A DNA stretch of 55,560 bases, from assembly GCA_040902105.1 (NCBI GenBank), contig JBBDXW010000002.1, positions 1 to 55,560 of the forward strand, in the 5' to 3' direction. This DNA comes from IDS-8 sp040902105. Lineage in GTDB: Bacteria > Pseudomonadota > Gammaproteobacteria > Steroidobacterales > Woeseiaceae. Every line of letters begins with the position of its first letter. Positions within the stretch are counted from its first letter, which is position 1. The translations under genes and the position numbers were made by a program. The notes below the pieces were generated by a model, which worked only from the letters and a program-made list of their open reading frames with translations, was not told the origin of the DNA and did not search any database. Below, in pieces: positions 1-8,028 of the stretch.

Positions 1-135
1 TCCACAAAGCGAGTTCGCGAAGCGGTGTTTGAGCGACTGGAATACCCCCGGACGGCATTCCTGCGTCGTCAAAGGCAACGTCCGCCCGAGCGGGTACGAG
101 GCTCCCTGCCACTTCACCCTTTCACGGCCGAAACG
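1..135 (+). CDS. Possible C-terminal fragment of an unidentified gene entering from the left edge
   Basis: The first frame is open from base 1 to a TAA at 133-135 and reads TKRVREAVFERL near its start, followed by a basic tail. It overlaps the end of the minus-strand ATP-grasp gene by 22 bases, tail to tail. The first 48 bases recur, inverted, in the rpsJ-rplC gap at 54919-54966. Of the five differences, one is synonymous and one is a Phe/Leu change, which is compatible with coding. The family is not recognised. It may equally be a non-coding dispersed repeat that happens to be open. Confidence 0.25.
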
Positions 136-1010
136 TAACGGTCAAATTCAACGGCGAAGCGTTCCGGCGCGTCCGCGTGCATGCGCAAGTACATCGACGG
201 CTCGATCAACTCGAGTTCCATCAACAGAAATCGGCCATCTCGACCGCGAACAAGATCGCAGCGGGCATATACCGGCCGCGGCTCGACGAGGCCCAGAATC
301 CTGTCGGCGCAATCGATCAGGGATGACTCCGGCTCCACGGCAACGATGCTTGCTCCATGTTCCTCCTGGACGCGAAAATCGCGCGCTTTGGGCACCTTCT
401 GAATTGCGTGACTGTACTTGCCTCCGAGGTAGAACAACGAATATTCGCCCTCCTCCTGGATGTTCTCGATGAACGGCTGCACGACGAACGCGCGCCCGGA
501 AAAAACTTCGAGCAGCATCCGTTCCGTATCCGAGGCTTTATCCAGCGCGCTCTTCCGGTCCAGCAGGAAGGTGTCCGTTGCATTCGTGCTTACAACAGGT
601 TTGATAACCAGGCGGTCGGTGGAGAACACATCAAAGAAAGACGGAAGCTCCCCGGCGCACAAATCCTCGCACCACAGGCTTGGCACGATGACGGCGCCGC
701 GAGCTTCCAGATCCCGCAGATAAATCTTCGGGATGCCCCAGCGAACCAGCTCGAGGTCGTTGACCAGCACCGCCGTAGACCGATCGATGCGCTCCAGCAC
801 GCGTATAAAGCGCTCCACGTCTTGCGGATAATCCCAGGGCGCGCCGATGTAGACCGCGTCGAAGGAGTCCCAGTCGACGTCAGTGGAACGCCACGGCACC
901 CAGTCGATTTGCCAGTCCCGCGCCTGCATCGGCGCGATCGCGAGGTCGGCATCGATGGACCAGCCTTCGGTGTTGTCCATGGTGAGAAACGCGCAGCGCT
1001 TTTTTGTCAT
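114..1010 (-). CDS. ATP-grasp domain enzyme (glutathione synthetase/RimK-like fold)
   Basis: This 298-residue soluble protein resembles ATP-grasp carboxylate-amine ligases of the prokaryotic glutathione synthetase-like group. The N-terminal pre-ATP-grasp part contains YIGAPWDYPQD. The central part has DRLVIKPVVSTNATDT, typical of the ATP-binding lysine region. The C-terminal end has a metal-ligand-like segment, YARCDLVRG then LLMELELIEPS. The substrate cannot be told from sequence. The family ligates an acyl-phosphate intermediate to an amine, and DcsG-like relatives are an alternative. It is the last gene of a minus-strand run with the GNAT gene 55 bases upstream. Confidence 0.75.
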   Translation of the reverse strand: MTKKRCAFLTMDNTEGWSIDADLAIAPMQARDWQIDWVPWRSTDVDWDSFDAVYIGAPWDYPQDVERFIRVLERIDRSTAVLVNDLELVRWGIPKIYLRDLEARGAVIVPSLWCEDLCAGELPSFFDVFSTDRLVIKPVVSTNATDTFLLDRKSALDKASDTERMLLEVFSGRAFVVQPFIENIQEEGEYSLFYLGGKYSHAIQKVPKARDFRVQEEHGASIVAVEPESSLIDCADRILGLVEPRPVYARCDLVRGRDGRFLLMELELIEPSMYLRMHADAPERFAVEFDRYVSAVKG

Positions 1011-1065
1011 TCGTCGATCGTGTCAGCTTGCGGCAGTCGAGTCGTTGGCGGGTCTTGCTAACTTG

Positions 1066-1590
1066 TTATCGGGCGAGGCTGCGCCGCATTCCGACGCGAT
1101 TGGCAACCCTGATCCCCGCCTCGGCTTCTTCCTCGAGGATTCGGGACATCGCCGGTCCCAGTTCGTGTTCCTCGAGCGGTATAAATCCGAATTTCTCGTA
1201 GAAGCGCGCGTTCCAGGGCAAATGCCGGAAGGTAATGAGAGACAGGCTGGAATGCTCCCGGCTCTCGGCCCACGCAATGACCGTATTGACCAGGCGCGTA
1301 CCGATGCCGCGCCGCGCGTGCCGCGGATGGACGTCGACTTCGTCGAGGTAGGCCTCGCCGTCCAGTATCTCCGCCAATGCAAAACCGACTGCACGTTGCG
1401 ACCGGTCGAGCGCCATCCAGATGCGACCGTCTTTTTGCGCTTCCGTGAGGGTGTCGCTGTCGGTAACGAGATACCTGAGCTCCACCGGCAAATCCGCTTC
1501 CGGAAAAACGCTCGCGGCGGCTTGCTCCAGCTTCGGTATTTCCCCCAGGTGTTGCCTGGTCGCGGGGACGATGATGTAAGTCTCAGGCAC
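1066..1590 (-). CDS. GNAT family N-acetyltransferase
   Basis: About 174 residues with the GNAT core: a beta-strand LDEVDVHPRHARRGIG (acetyl-CoA pyrophosphate-binding loop of R/Q-x2-G-x-G type), then an acceptor helix and the late motif NARFYEKFGF. The open frame runs further upstream, but that part is an arginine-rich shadow of the DUF2238 gene. The GTG at 1588-1590 (VPETYIIVP) is therefore preferred; a TTG at 1603-1605 is the alternative. The substrate, whether small molecule or protein N-terminus, is unknown. It probably shares a transcript with the ATP-grasp gene downstream. Confidence 0.8.
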   Translation of the reverse strand: MPETYIIVPATRQHLGEIPKLEQAAASVFPEADLPVELRYLVTDSDTLTEAQKDGRIWMALDRSQRAVGFALAEILDGEAYLDEVDVHPRHARRGIGTRLVNTVIAWAESREHSSLSLITFRHLPWNARFYEKFGFIPLEEHELGPAMSRILEEEAEAGIRVANRVGMRRSLAR

Positions 1591-1622
1591 GAATTCGTCC
1601 GGCAACGACCCTGGAAACCGTC

Positions 1623-2288
1623 TCAATTTACGTACTGTGCGCCGCAATGCCCGGCCAGGTCCCGCAACTGGCGGTCGTGCAGCCGACCGAGCAGGAGCAG
1701 CGCCAGTATCGCGCCGAGCATTGCCCAGGCCATGTCGGACTGCGTGTCCCAGACGTAGCCTTGCGTGCCGAGAAAGGATTCCGAGGCCTCGGACGACAGC
1801 AGTGCGGCCGCCCATTCGATCAGTTCATAGGACGCGCTGATACCAAGACACATGCTGACAATGAAAAAATTGCGCCATGCGGCCGTCGAGAAAACGGCAT
1901 TCCTGATTGTAATTTCGCGCGCGATAATGGCCGGGACAAACCCCTGCACGAAATGACCGACCTTGTCATAGTTGTTGCGTTCGTGACCGAGGGTATCGCG
2001 GATCCAGTCGAACAACGGCACTTCCGCGTAGGTGTAATGACCTCCGACGATGAGAATTATGCAGTGGAACAGAATAAGCCCGTAGGTCAATCGTGTGAGC
2101 GGAAAACGGTGGCGGGTGAACCAGAGGATGCCGGCGCCGATAACGGCGGGCGTTACTTCGAGAAACCAGGTCGGATAGTCCTTGGGACCCATCGCGGACC
2201 AGATGAAAATGGCGGCAAATATCACGATCCACGCAAGCCGCATGAAGCGCGAGGTTTCCGCTACCGGAGGATTCGTTTCGACAGTCAC
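1623..2288 (-). CDS. DUF2238 (YjdF-like) inner-membrane protein
   Basis: A 221-residue polytopic membrane protein with about six hydrophobic segments. Its central motif, NNYDKVGHFVQGFVPAIIARE followed by ASYELIEW, is characteristic of the DUF2238/YjdF family. The molecular function of that family is not established. The gene lies between slyX and the GNAT gene with short gaps on both sides, so co-transcription with them is likely. Confidence 0.8.
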   Translation of the reverse strand: MTVETNPPVAETSRFMRLAWIVIFAAIFIWSAMGPKDYPTWFLEVTPAVIGAGILWFTRHRFPLTRLTYGLILFHCIILIVGGHYTYAEVPLFDWIRDTLGHERNNYDKVGHFVQGFVPAIIAREITIRNAVFSTAAWRNFFIVSMCLGISASYELIEWAAALLSSEASESFLGTQGYVWDTQSDMAWAMLGAILALLLLGRLHDRQLRDLAGHCGAQYVN

Positions 2289-2330
2289 GGGATTCTTCTT
2301 GATGTCGTGTGTGCCGGCAGCCGGCGATGC

Positions 2331-2537
2331 TCAATAGTGTGGCGGCTTTTCTTCATCGCGACGTTCCGCTGTCGACGACTCGGAAATTGCGCGCAGTCTC
2401 TCAACCAGCGACTGGCAGACCTGCTCGAGGTGGGTCAATTGCGCCTGCTGGTCGGTCAGCACCTGATTAACCTCGTCAAGCGCATGTTCGTGGTGGGCAA
2501 GCTTCACCTCGATGTCGACCAATCGATTCTCGTCCAC
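2331..2537 (-). CDS. slyX: SlyX family protein
   Basis: About 68 residues forming a single coiled coil (LVDIEVKLAHHEHALDEVNQ, then heptads to LVERLRAI) and ending in EEKPPHY. The PPHY tail is the hallmark of SlyX. The start was moved in from the long open frame to the GTG at 2535-2537, because the upstream part is low-complexity and antisense to uup. SlyX function is poorly defined; it is a small cytoplasmic coiled-coil protein common in Gammaproteobacteria. It is transcribed divergently from uup. Confidence 0.8.
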   Translation of the reverse strand: MDENRLVDIEVKLAHHEHALDEVNQVLTDQQAQLTHLEQVCQSLVERLRAISESSTAERRDEEKPPHY

Positions 2538-2700
2538 GATCCGTGCCCCCGTCGGGCCAGTCCTTGCGTCTTTACGTTTCAGTACATTACGTGCGCCCGC
2601 GTAAATCTGCAATAAATCCGATCCGCCGTCCGCGCCGCTCCCTACGAGCGCGTGTATGCTTCCGGCTCCGGTTAGCGGCGCGGCCAGCCACCATTCGACT

Positions 2701-4620
2701 ATGACCCTCATCCGTTTCGACCATGTGTCGCTCGACTTCGGCGACCAGAAAATCCTGTCACAGGCGCAATTCGCCATCGAATCGGGCGAGCGCGTATGCC
2801 TCATCGGCCGCAACGGCGCGGGCAAGTCGACGACTCTCAAGCTCATTACGGGCGAGGTGCAGCCGGATCATGGTGAAATTGTGCGGCAAAGCGGCGTGAT
2901 CGTCAGTCAACTCGCACAGTCGCTTCCGGACACGATGAATCGGACCGTGCGCGAGGCGGTGTCGTCCGGCCTGTCCGGCATCAAGGCACTTCTCGATGAC
3001 TACGAGGCCCGCTCGAAAAAAGCGCTGGACGCTGAAGGATTGCATGATCTCGAAGCACTGCACCAGCTGATCGACGCGCACGGTGGCTGGAATATCGACC
3101 TGCGGGTGGACACCATCCTCACCGACCTGAGTCTTCCCGCGGACAAGAGGATGAACGACTTATCAGGCGGCTGGCGCCGGCGTGTCGCCCTCGCGACGGC
3201 GCTGGTGCAGAAACCGGACCTGCTGCTGCTGGACGAGCCCACCAATCATCTCGACCTCGTGACCATCAAATGGCTGGAAACCGTGGTGTATGGCTACCAG
3301 GGCGCGGTACTTTTCATCACCCACGATCGCGCCTTTTTACAGCGACTGGCAACCCGTATCGTCGAGATCGACCGCGGCCGGCTGACGAGCTGGCCGGGCG
3401 ACTTCGCGAATTTTGTTCAGCGCAAGGAAAAAGCGCTGGAAGACGAGGCCCGGGAAGACGCACGCTTCGACAGGAAACTGCAACAGGAAGAAATCTGGAT
3501 ACGACAGGGTATCAAGGCACGCCGGACGCGAAACGAAGGCCGGGCAAGGGCCTTGCAGAAAATGCGCGAGGAACGTGCGCGGCGGGTAAGCCGCGAGAAT
3601 ACCGCCCGCATACAGATCGACGAGGCCGATCGAACGGGGCGAAAGGTAATCCGCGCGAAGAACGTCAGTTACCGTTTCAACCACGCGGTCGAGAATGCGC
3701 CGTTGATCGAAAACTTCTCGATCAGGATCATGCGCGGAGATCGCATCGGCATTCTCGGCAACAACGGCGTCGGCAAGACGACGCTGTTGAGACTGTTGCT
3801 GGGCGAGATCGAGCCGCAATCCGGCACGGTCAAGCACGGAACAAACCTGGAGATTGGTTATTTCGACCAGCTCCGCGAGTCTCTGGACCCTCAGAAATCG
3901 GTTGCCGACAATGTTGCAGGGGGCCGGACCCACATCGACGTCGGCGGCGGCGAGCGGCATATCATCGGTTATCTGAAAGGATTCCTGTTCACGCCGAAGC
4001 GGGCGATGATGCCGGTCAAGGCTTTGTCGGGCGGCGAGCGCAATCGCGTCATCCTGGCGAAACTGTTTACGAAAGCGGCGAACCTCCTGGTGCTGGACGA
4101 ACCGACCAACGACCTCGACATGGAGACACTCGAGGTTCTTGAAGATCGGCTGACCAGTTTCAGCGGCACAATGATCGTCGTGTCCCACGACCGGCAGTTT
4201 CTCGACAATGTCGTCACCAGTACCCTCGTATTCGAGGATAACGGACACATTCGGGAATACGTCGGCGGGTACAGCGACTGGCTGCGGCAAGGGAAGGCGC
4301 TCGCCGAAGTGGACAAACCGGATGTCTATGTGAAATCAATTTATAAAAGCCAGACGCAAGCTCCCTTGCATCAGCCGACGAAACTGAGCTATCGCGAACA
4401 ACGCGAACTCGACCGCCTCCCGCAACAGATCGGGGAACTTGAACGTGAAATAAGCGATCTGGAACAAGCGGTATCCGCGCCCGACTTCTACAATCGCCCG
4501 CACGGCGATATTCAGGCCGTTTTGCAGCAGCTGACCGGGAAACAGTCATTTCTCGATCGGGCGATCGAACGCTGGACCGAGCTGGAAGACAAGCAACTTG
4601 AGCTTCGCCGCCGTCCCTGA
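2701..4620 (+). CDS. uup: ABC-F ATPase Uup
   Basis: A 639-residue soluble protein with two ABC nucleotide-binding domains and no membrane segment. The first domain has Walker A GRNGAGKS, signature LSGGWRRR and Walker B LLLLDEPTNHLD. The second has GNNGVGKT, LSGGERNR and LLVLDEPTNDLD. A charged linker lies between them. The last ~80 residues form a coiled coil (YREQRELDRLPQQIGELE...), the DNA/ribosome-interacting C-terminal domain that separates Uup from EttA. The start at 2701 gives MTLIRFDHVSLDFG, matching family N-termini. Uup homologues act on ribosomes and affect precise transposon excision; the exact role is still open. Confidence 0.92.
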   Translation: MTLIRFDHVSLDFGDQKILSQAQFAIESGERVCLIGRNGAGKSTTLKLITGEVQPDHGEIVRQSGVIVSQLAQSLPDTMNRTVREAVSSGLSGIKALLDDYEARSKKALDAEGLHDLEALHQLIDAHGGWNIDLRVDTILTDLSLPADKRMNDLSGGWRRRVALATALVQKPDLLLLDEPTNHLDLVTIKWLETVVYGYQGAVLFITHDRAFLQRLATRIVEIDRGRLTSWPGDFANFVQRKEKALEDEAREDARFDRKLQQEEIWIRQGIKARRTRNEGRARALQKMREERARRVSRENTARIQIDEADRTGRKVIRAKNVSYRFNHAVENAPLIENFSIRIMRGDRIGILGNNGVGKTTLLRLLLGEIEPQSGTVKHGTNLEIGYFDQLRESLDPQKSVADNVAGGRTHIDVGGGERHIIGYLKGFLFTPKRAMMPVKALSGGERNRVILAKLFTKAANLLVLDEPTNDLDMETLEVLEDRLTSFSGTMIVVSHDRQFLDNVVTSTLVFEDNGHIREYVGGYSDWLRQGKALAEVDKPDVYVKSIYKSQTQAPLHQPTKLSYREQRELDRLPQQIGELEREISDLEQAVSAPDFYNRPHGDIQAVLQQLTGKQSFLDRAIERWTELEDKQLELRRRP

Positions 4621-4748
4621 GCTACCGCCCGACAGAGCGTATAAGTGCGCACACCGCAGGCTAAAGGCGCCAGAGCCTGAGCGGCGGCAGCTCCAGCCGA
4701 TCAGGACCATCATCCACTGCCGTGCGCCGACGACGGCCAGGGATTACT

Positions 4749-5129
4749 TCAGGGCCATTCGTAGGCCTTGTTTTCGAAATCGGCGCTCTCGGCGGGAACG
4801 ATGCAGAAGCGTTGGCCGGTTGGCGCTTCCATGACGCACCAGTCTTCGACGCGCGCAATTTCCTTTGCGCCAAGCGCCACCAGGCGTTGTACTTCTGCCT
4901 GGATATCGTCGGACTCGATATCGAGATGAACGCGAGACGGATGCTCTACCCTCTGTACTTCGACATGCGGTTCGCCCAGCGGCATGTCCAGAGAAACGTA
5001 ACGGCCATTCGACGGACCGCCTTTCGGTTTGGAGGGGACGCCGAGTGCCTTGCTCCAGAATTCCGCGGCAGCATCCAGATCGTCGGTATTGCAGTCGATG
5101 ATGAAGCCCGCAAGTCTGCTCTTGTGCAT
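4749..5129 (-). CDS. VOC (glyoxalase/bleomycin-resistance fold) family protein
   Basis: 126 residues with paired beta-alpha-beta-beta-beta modules. The first module starts RLAGFIIDCNTDDLDAAAEFWSKALG, the usual VOC entry motif, and the second starts RVHLDIESDDIQAEVQRLVALGA. Possible metal or substrate positions are the H of PHVEVQRV, the H of RVHLDIE, and the final E of AGESAD-like spacing, but the ligand set cannot be fixed by eye. The reaction is unknown. The gene is convergent with uup and sits just downstream of the cold-shock gene's terminator. Confidence 0.82.
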   Translation of the reverse strand: MHKSRLAGFIIDCNTDDLDAAAEFWSKALGVPSKPKGGPSNGRYVSLDMPLGEPHVEVQRVEHPSRVHLDIESDDIQAEVQRLVALGAKEIARVEDWCVMEAPTGQRFCIVPAESADFENKAYEWP

Positions 5130-5150
5130 GGGTTACGATTCGCGCAAATA

Positions 5151-5187
5151 AAAAAGCCCGAAGGAGGCATTTTGCCTCACGTCGGGC
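5151..5187 (-). terminator. Rho-independent terminator downstream of the cold-shock gene
   Basis: Read on the minus strand, a GC-rich stem GCCCGA...TCGGGC with inner arms GAGGCA/TGCCTC closes over a short loop and is followed by a run of six T. It lies 79 bases after the stop of the cold-shock gene and before the VOC gene, separating their transcripts. Confidence 0.85.
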
Positions 5188-5265
5188 CTGTACGCACTTC
5201 GGATTCGGCGGACCGTCGGATTAGAAGACTGTCCGCACGAACTTAAAATTCCGAATCAGCACCAA

Positions 5266-5475
5266 TCAAAGCGGGGTGACATTCTCCGCTTGCGGTCCTT
5301 TCTGTCCCTGCGTGACCTTCATCGTTACCTTTTGGCCTTCATGCAAGGTCTTGCGACCGCTGCCATTGATAGCGCTATGGTGAACAAAAACGTCTTTACC
5401 GCCTTCACGCTCAATGAAACCGAATCCTTTTTCATCATTGAACCACTTAACGGTGCCTTCTACATCTTCTGACAT
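5266..5475 (-). CDS. Cold-shock domain protein (CspA family)
   Basis: A 69-residue single cold-shock domain. RNP1 is KGFGFI and RNP2 is DVFVHHSAI, preceded by VKWFNDEK. This is the normal length for the family. It should bind single-stranded RNA/DNA and melt mRNA structure. Which CspA paralogue it corresponds to cannot be decided. The gene has its own downstream terminator and a terminator-like hairpin in the upstream leader (5516-5542). Confidence 0.95.
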   Translation of the reverse strand: MSEDVEGTVKWFNDEKGFGFIEREGGKDVFVHHSAINGSGRKTLHEGQKVTMKVTQGQKGPQAENVTPL

Positions 5476-5515
5476 AACTTTCTCTTACTTTACTTTCAAA
5501 GCCATACTACTGGCG

Positions 5516-5542
5516 TTAATAAAACCGGCCGGAATGGCCGGT
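5516..5542 (-). terminator. Terminator-like hairpin in the leader of the cold-shock gene
   Basis: On the minus strand, a perfect 7-bp stem ACCGGCC/GGCCGGT with a 5-base loop is followed by TTTATT. It lies about 40 bases upstream of the cold-shock start codon. It may end the SRPBCC transcript, or act as an attenuator if the csp promoter lies upstream. One weak candidate for such a promoter is TTGCAC-N16-TACCAT near 5600-5640. Confidence 0.6.
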
Positions 5543-5737
5543 CACATCGCCGCAACGGTCGGGTCTCCGGCAGAAGCCTTTGCGCCCGCCCCGTCGCATT
5601 GCGAGGGCGGTATGGTACTCGTGTCCCCGGATTGTGCAAATAAAATATGGCGGCCCGCTGGGGTGCCGGCCATGGCCGCGCGCCCGGCACAGCGAAAGGT
5701 ATTGAAATATACGTCTATTTTCCCTCCCCTCGCCACC

Positions 5738-6133
5738 CTACCGTGACTGCAGGTAGGTGAGCCACGGAGCGAAATAGCGCGAGTCCCAACCGCCGGAAAT
5801 GCCCTGAAAGTCGCTGGCCGGGACGTGCAGATGCACCAGATCGATGCGCCCGTCGTCGTCCTCCGGGGTGAACGAAATAATCAGGGTGGAGTCGGGATCC
5901 GTCTTTTTGAAGTTGACCGATCGCCACGACTGCACGATCAGGCGATGCTTGATGACCTGTATCGTCGTGCCGGTCAGCAGCCCGCCGAAGGCCTCAAAGT
6001 GAGAACCGGCTTCTTCGCTGATTTTGGCCGGAGCGCCGGTAATCTCGCCATGCACCTCGGAATCCATGTACATCGCATAGAGCTCGTCGGCGGTAGCAGG
6101 CAAGACTACAGTCTTACAAATCGTGTTGCGCAT
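5738..6133 (-). CDS. SRPBCC / AHSA1-like (START-fold) protein
   Basis: 131 residues. The N-terminal KTVVLPATADELYAMYMDSEVHGEITG and the later GTTIQVIKHRLIVQSWRS, then LIISFTPEDDDGRIDLVHLHVP, match the activator-of-Hsp90-ATPase-1-like SRPBCC family, including the W-R after the ligand-pocket strand. Such proteins bind hydrophobic ligands or partner proteins. No substrate can be assigned. It stands alone between the cold-shock leader and the REP-like element. Confidence 0.8.
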   Translation of the reverse strand: MRNTICKTVVLPATADELYAMYMDSEVHGEITGAPAKISEEAGSHFEAFGGLLTGTTIQVIKHRLIVQSWRSVNFKKTDPDSTLIISFTPEDDDGRIDLVHLHVPASDFQGISGGWDSRYFAPWLTYLQSR

Positions 6134-6258
6134 TCATCTGGCCCGTCGATTCGTTGTCGATCACAGCTACCTGCCGAGGTCTGGCGATGATATCAAGTCC
6201 TGATTCGGCTGCCCAATCGCAGGGGCTGCCAAAGATCCATTGGTCAGAAGTGGCGCCG

Positions 6259-6395
6259 TAGGAGCCCGCCATTGCGGGCGACCACCAGAAGGGGACAGTG
6301 ACCTTTTCCTCCGAATAAGGTCACTGTCCCCCTTGACGTATCAAGGAAAAGGTCACTGTCCCCTTCTGGTGGTCGCCCGCAATGGCGGGCTCCTA
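6259..6395. repeat. 137-bp palindromic element: perfect 51-bp inverted repeat of REP/MITE type
   Basis: Bases 6259-6309 and 6345-6395 are exact reverse complements over 51 bp, separated by 35 bp. Each arm carries a small hairpin GCCCGC-catt-GCGGGC preceded by GGA, then a GGGGACAGTGACC motif. A further copy of that motif, in the complementary orientation (GGTCACTGTCCCC), lies in the spacer. The hairpin core recurs at 34380 and 35600. The element lies between the SRPBCC gene and upp, 34 bases past the upp stop. No transposase is present, so it would have to be mobilised in trans or be a dead copy. Confidence 0.9.
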
Positions 6396-6429
6396 CTGCT
6401 GCTTGAATCCGGCCTTGTGCAGAGCTTCT

Positions 6430-7056
6430 CTAGCTTGTCCCGAACAGCCGATCCCCTGCGTCACCCAGGCCCGGCACGATGTATTTTCGTTCGTCGAGGT
6501 GATCGTCGATGCTGGCGGTATAGATCTTGACGTCCGGATGCGCTTCTTCGACCTTCCGCAGGCCTTCCGGGCAGGTCACGATGCAGACCACGACAATGTG
6601 AGTTGCGCCGTTTTGCTTGATGAGGTCGATCGCCGCGGCGGTCGACCCTCCCGTCGCAATCATCGGGTCGATTACAATATACAGCGCGTTTTTCGATTCC
6701 GACGGCAGTCTCTGATAGTAAGCGACCGGTTTCTTCGTTGTCTTGTCGCGGTACATGCCGATGAAGCCGACCCGGGCGGTCGGCACGAGCCCGAGGATGC
6801 CATCGAGCATCCCGATGCCGGCGCGCAGGATCGGGACCACTACGAGATCTTCCGCGATCTTGTGGCACTTTGCCTCGGCGAGCGGCGTCTGGACGGAAAC
6901 CTGCCGGACGTTTACGCCCTTCAGAGCTTCGTAGCCGACGAACATCGTGATTTCCTTGGCAAGGTCACGAAATTCCTGGTGACCGGTATCCTTGTCGCGC
7001 AGCAACGCAAGCTTGTGCCGGACACAGGGGTGTTTTATCTCTTCGTGCATACCCAT
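6430..7056 (-). CDS. upp: Uracil phosphoribosyltransferase
   Basis: 208 residues, the standard UPRT length. It converts uracil and PRPP to UMP in pyrimidine salvage. The PRPP-binding loop is VIDPMIATGGSTAAAID. The uracil-binding end is YIVPGLGDAGDRLFGT, both near-diagnostic. ILRAGIGM is the conserved mid-protein motif. The start is the ATG at 7056; a second ATG six bases in has better Shine-Dalgarno spacing. It is the last gene of a minus-strand group, 87 bases after the OsmC-like gene, and is followed by the REP palindrome. Confidence 0.97.
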   Translation of the reverse strand: MGMHEEIKHPCVRHKLALLRDKDTGHQEFRDLAKEITMFVGYEALKGVNVRQVSVQTPLAEAKCHKIAEDLVVVPILRAGIGMLDGILGLVPTARVGFIGMYRDKTTKKPVAYYQRLPSESKNALYIVIDPMIATGGSTAAAIDLIKQNGATHIVVVCIVTCPEGLRKVEEAHPDVKIYTASIDDHLDERKYIVPGLGDAGDRLFGTS

Positions 7057-7143
7057 TCGCTCCCGCTACTTGTCCGGCCCAATTGCGGGCTGCTTCCATC
7101 AGAGCCGTGGAACGGAAGCGCCGCCGTGCACCAATCCAGGCTG

Positions 7144-7608
7144 TCAGACGCTCGTGCGCACGATAACCTCCGACCTGACCGAGTTCGCGATAAAGCAAAG
7201 GTCGTGCGACTTCTCGTGCATCGCCTGCATTTGTTCGAGGGTCGGTATGTTTTCGCCGACGAAACTGACCTTGGGTTCCAGGATGACTTTCGTGACGGCC
7301 AGCTTCCCATCGTCGTTTTTGCCGGTGTAACCAATGGCTGCGTCCGTATAGCTGTCGATGACGTATCCGCGCTTAGCCGCGATCGACAGAAAAAAGAGCA
7401 TGTGGCAGCTCGCGAGCGAGGCAACGAATGCTTCCTCGGGATCGACGTTTTCCGCAACCGACATCGGCAGGGGAACGATGTCCGGCGACGCGGAAGCTGC
7501 CACCTTTGCACCTCCGTCGAATTTCCATTCGTGTCCGCGACTGTAAGCATTGTCGGTGAACGGCTGATCGCCGCGCTGCCAAACGACCGTCGCAGTGTGC
7601 CCGGACAT
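7144..7608 (-). CDS. OsmC/Ohr-superfamily protein
   Basis: About 154 residues starting at MSGHTATVVWQRG. The mid-protein helix ENVDPEEAFVASLASCHMLFFLSIAAKRG contains the resolving cysteine of OsmC-type proteins (the C of ASCH). The second family cysteine is the C in KSHDLCFIANSV. OsmC proteins are thiol peroxidases for organic hydroperoxides. This copy is closer to YhfA/SACOL1771-type proteins than to the classical OsmC at 10750. Upstream in-frame residues overlap the csaA end and were excluded. Confidence 0.85.
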   Translation of the reverse strand: MSGHTATVVWQRGDQPFTDNAYSRGHEWKFDGGAKVAASASPDIVPLPMSVAENVDPEEAFVASLASCHMLFFLSIAAKRGYVIDSYTDAAIGYTGKNDDGKLAVTKVILEPKVSFVGENIPTLEQMQAMHEKSHDLCFIANSVRSEVIVRTSV

Positions 7609-7641
7609 GCTCGCCTTCCAGTACTCCACCAAGGTGGAGTA

Positions 7642-7980
7642 CTATCCCAGAGGCGAGCCATTCTCCGCAAATTTGTCCGGCACCGCCAGTATCACGCGTC
7701 CGTCGTCCTGGACAAGGCCGGTCACGAGGCACTCCGACATGAAAGGGCCGATCTGTTTTCGCGGAAAGTTCACGACACCGATGACCTGCTTGCCGACCAG
7801 TTCTTCCGGCGAATAAAGGTCCGTGATCTGTGCGGATGACCTACGAATACCGATCTTCGCTCCGAAGTCGATGGTCAGTATGTAAGCAGGTTTCCTTGCC
7901 TCCGGAAATATCCTGGCTTCGAGAATCGTGCCTGCCCTCAAGTCGACTTTCTCGAAATCCTGCCATGCGATCTCCGCCAT
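7642..7980 (-). CDS. csaA: tRNA-binding domain protein CsaA
   Basis: 112 residues forming one EMAP/Trbp111 OB-fold domain: FEKVDLRAGTILEA, then LTIDFGAKIGIRRSSAQIT, then GVVNFPRKQIGPFMSECLVTG. This is the full length of CsaA. It binds structured tRNA as a dimer and has been described as an export-related chaperone in Bacillus. It lies 33 bases upstream of the OsmC-like gene, same strand. Confidence 0.9.
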   Translation of the reverse strand: MAEIAWQDFEKVDLRAGTILEARIFPEARKPAYILTIDFGAKIGIRRSSAQITDLYSPEELVGKQVIGVVNFPRKQIGPFMSECLVTGLVQDDGRVILAVPDKFAENGSPLG

Positions 7981-8028
7981 CCTGTTTCGTCCTTGTTCTG
8001 AATGAAAACTCTGTAAGAAAAATCATTG

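Noticed and set aside
5151..5187. Reading the 5151-5187 hairpin as part of a repeat family
   Set aside because: It is a simple stem with a T run after the cold-shock gene, with no second copy seen. A terminator is the plain explanation.
6382..7839. 485-residue plus-strand frame opposite upp, the OsmC-like gene and csaA
   Set aside because: It is antisense to three well-supported genes, and its translation has no domain. It is a typical high-GC shadow.
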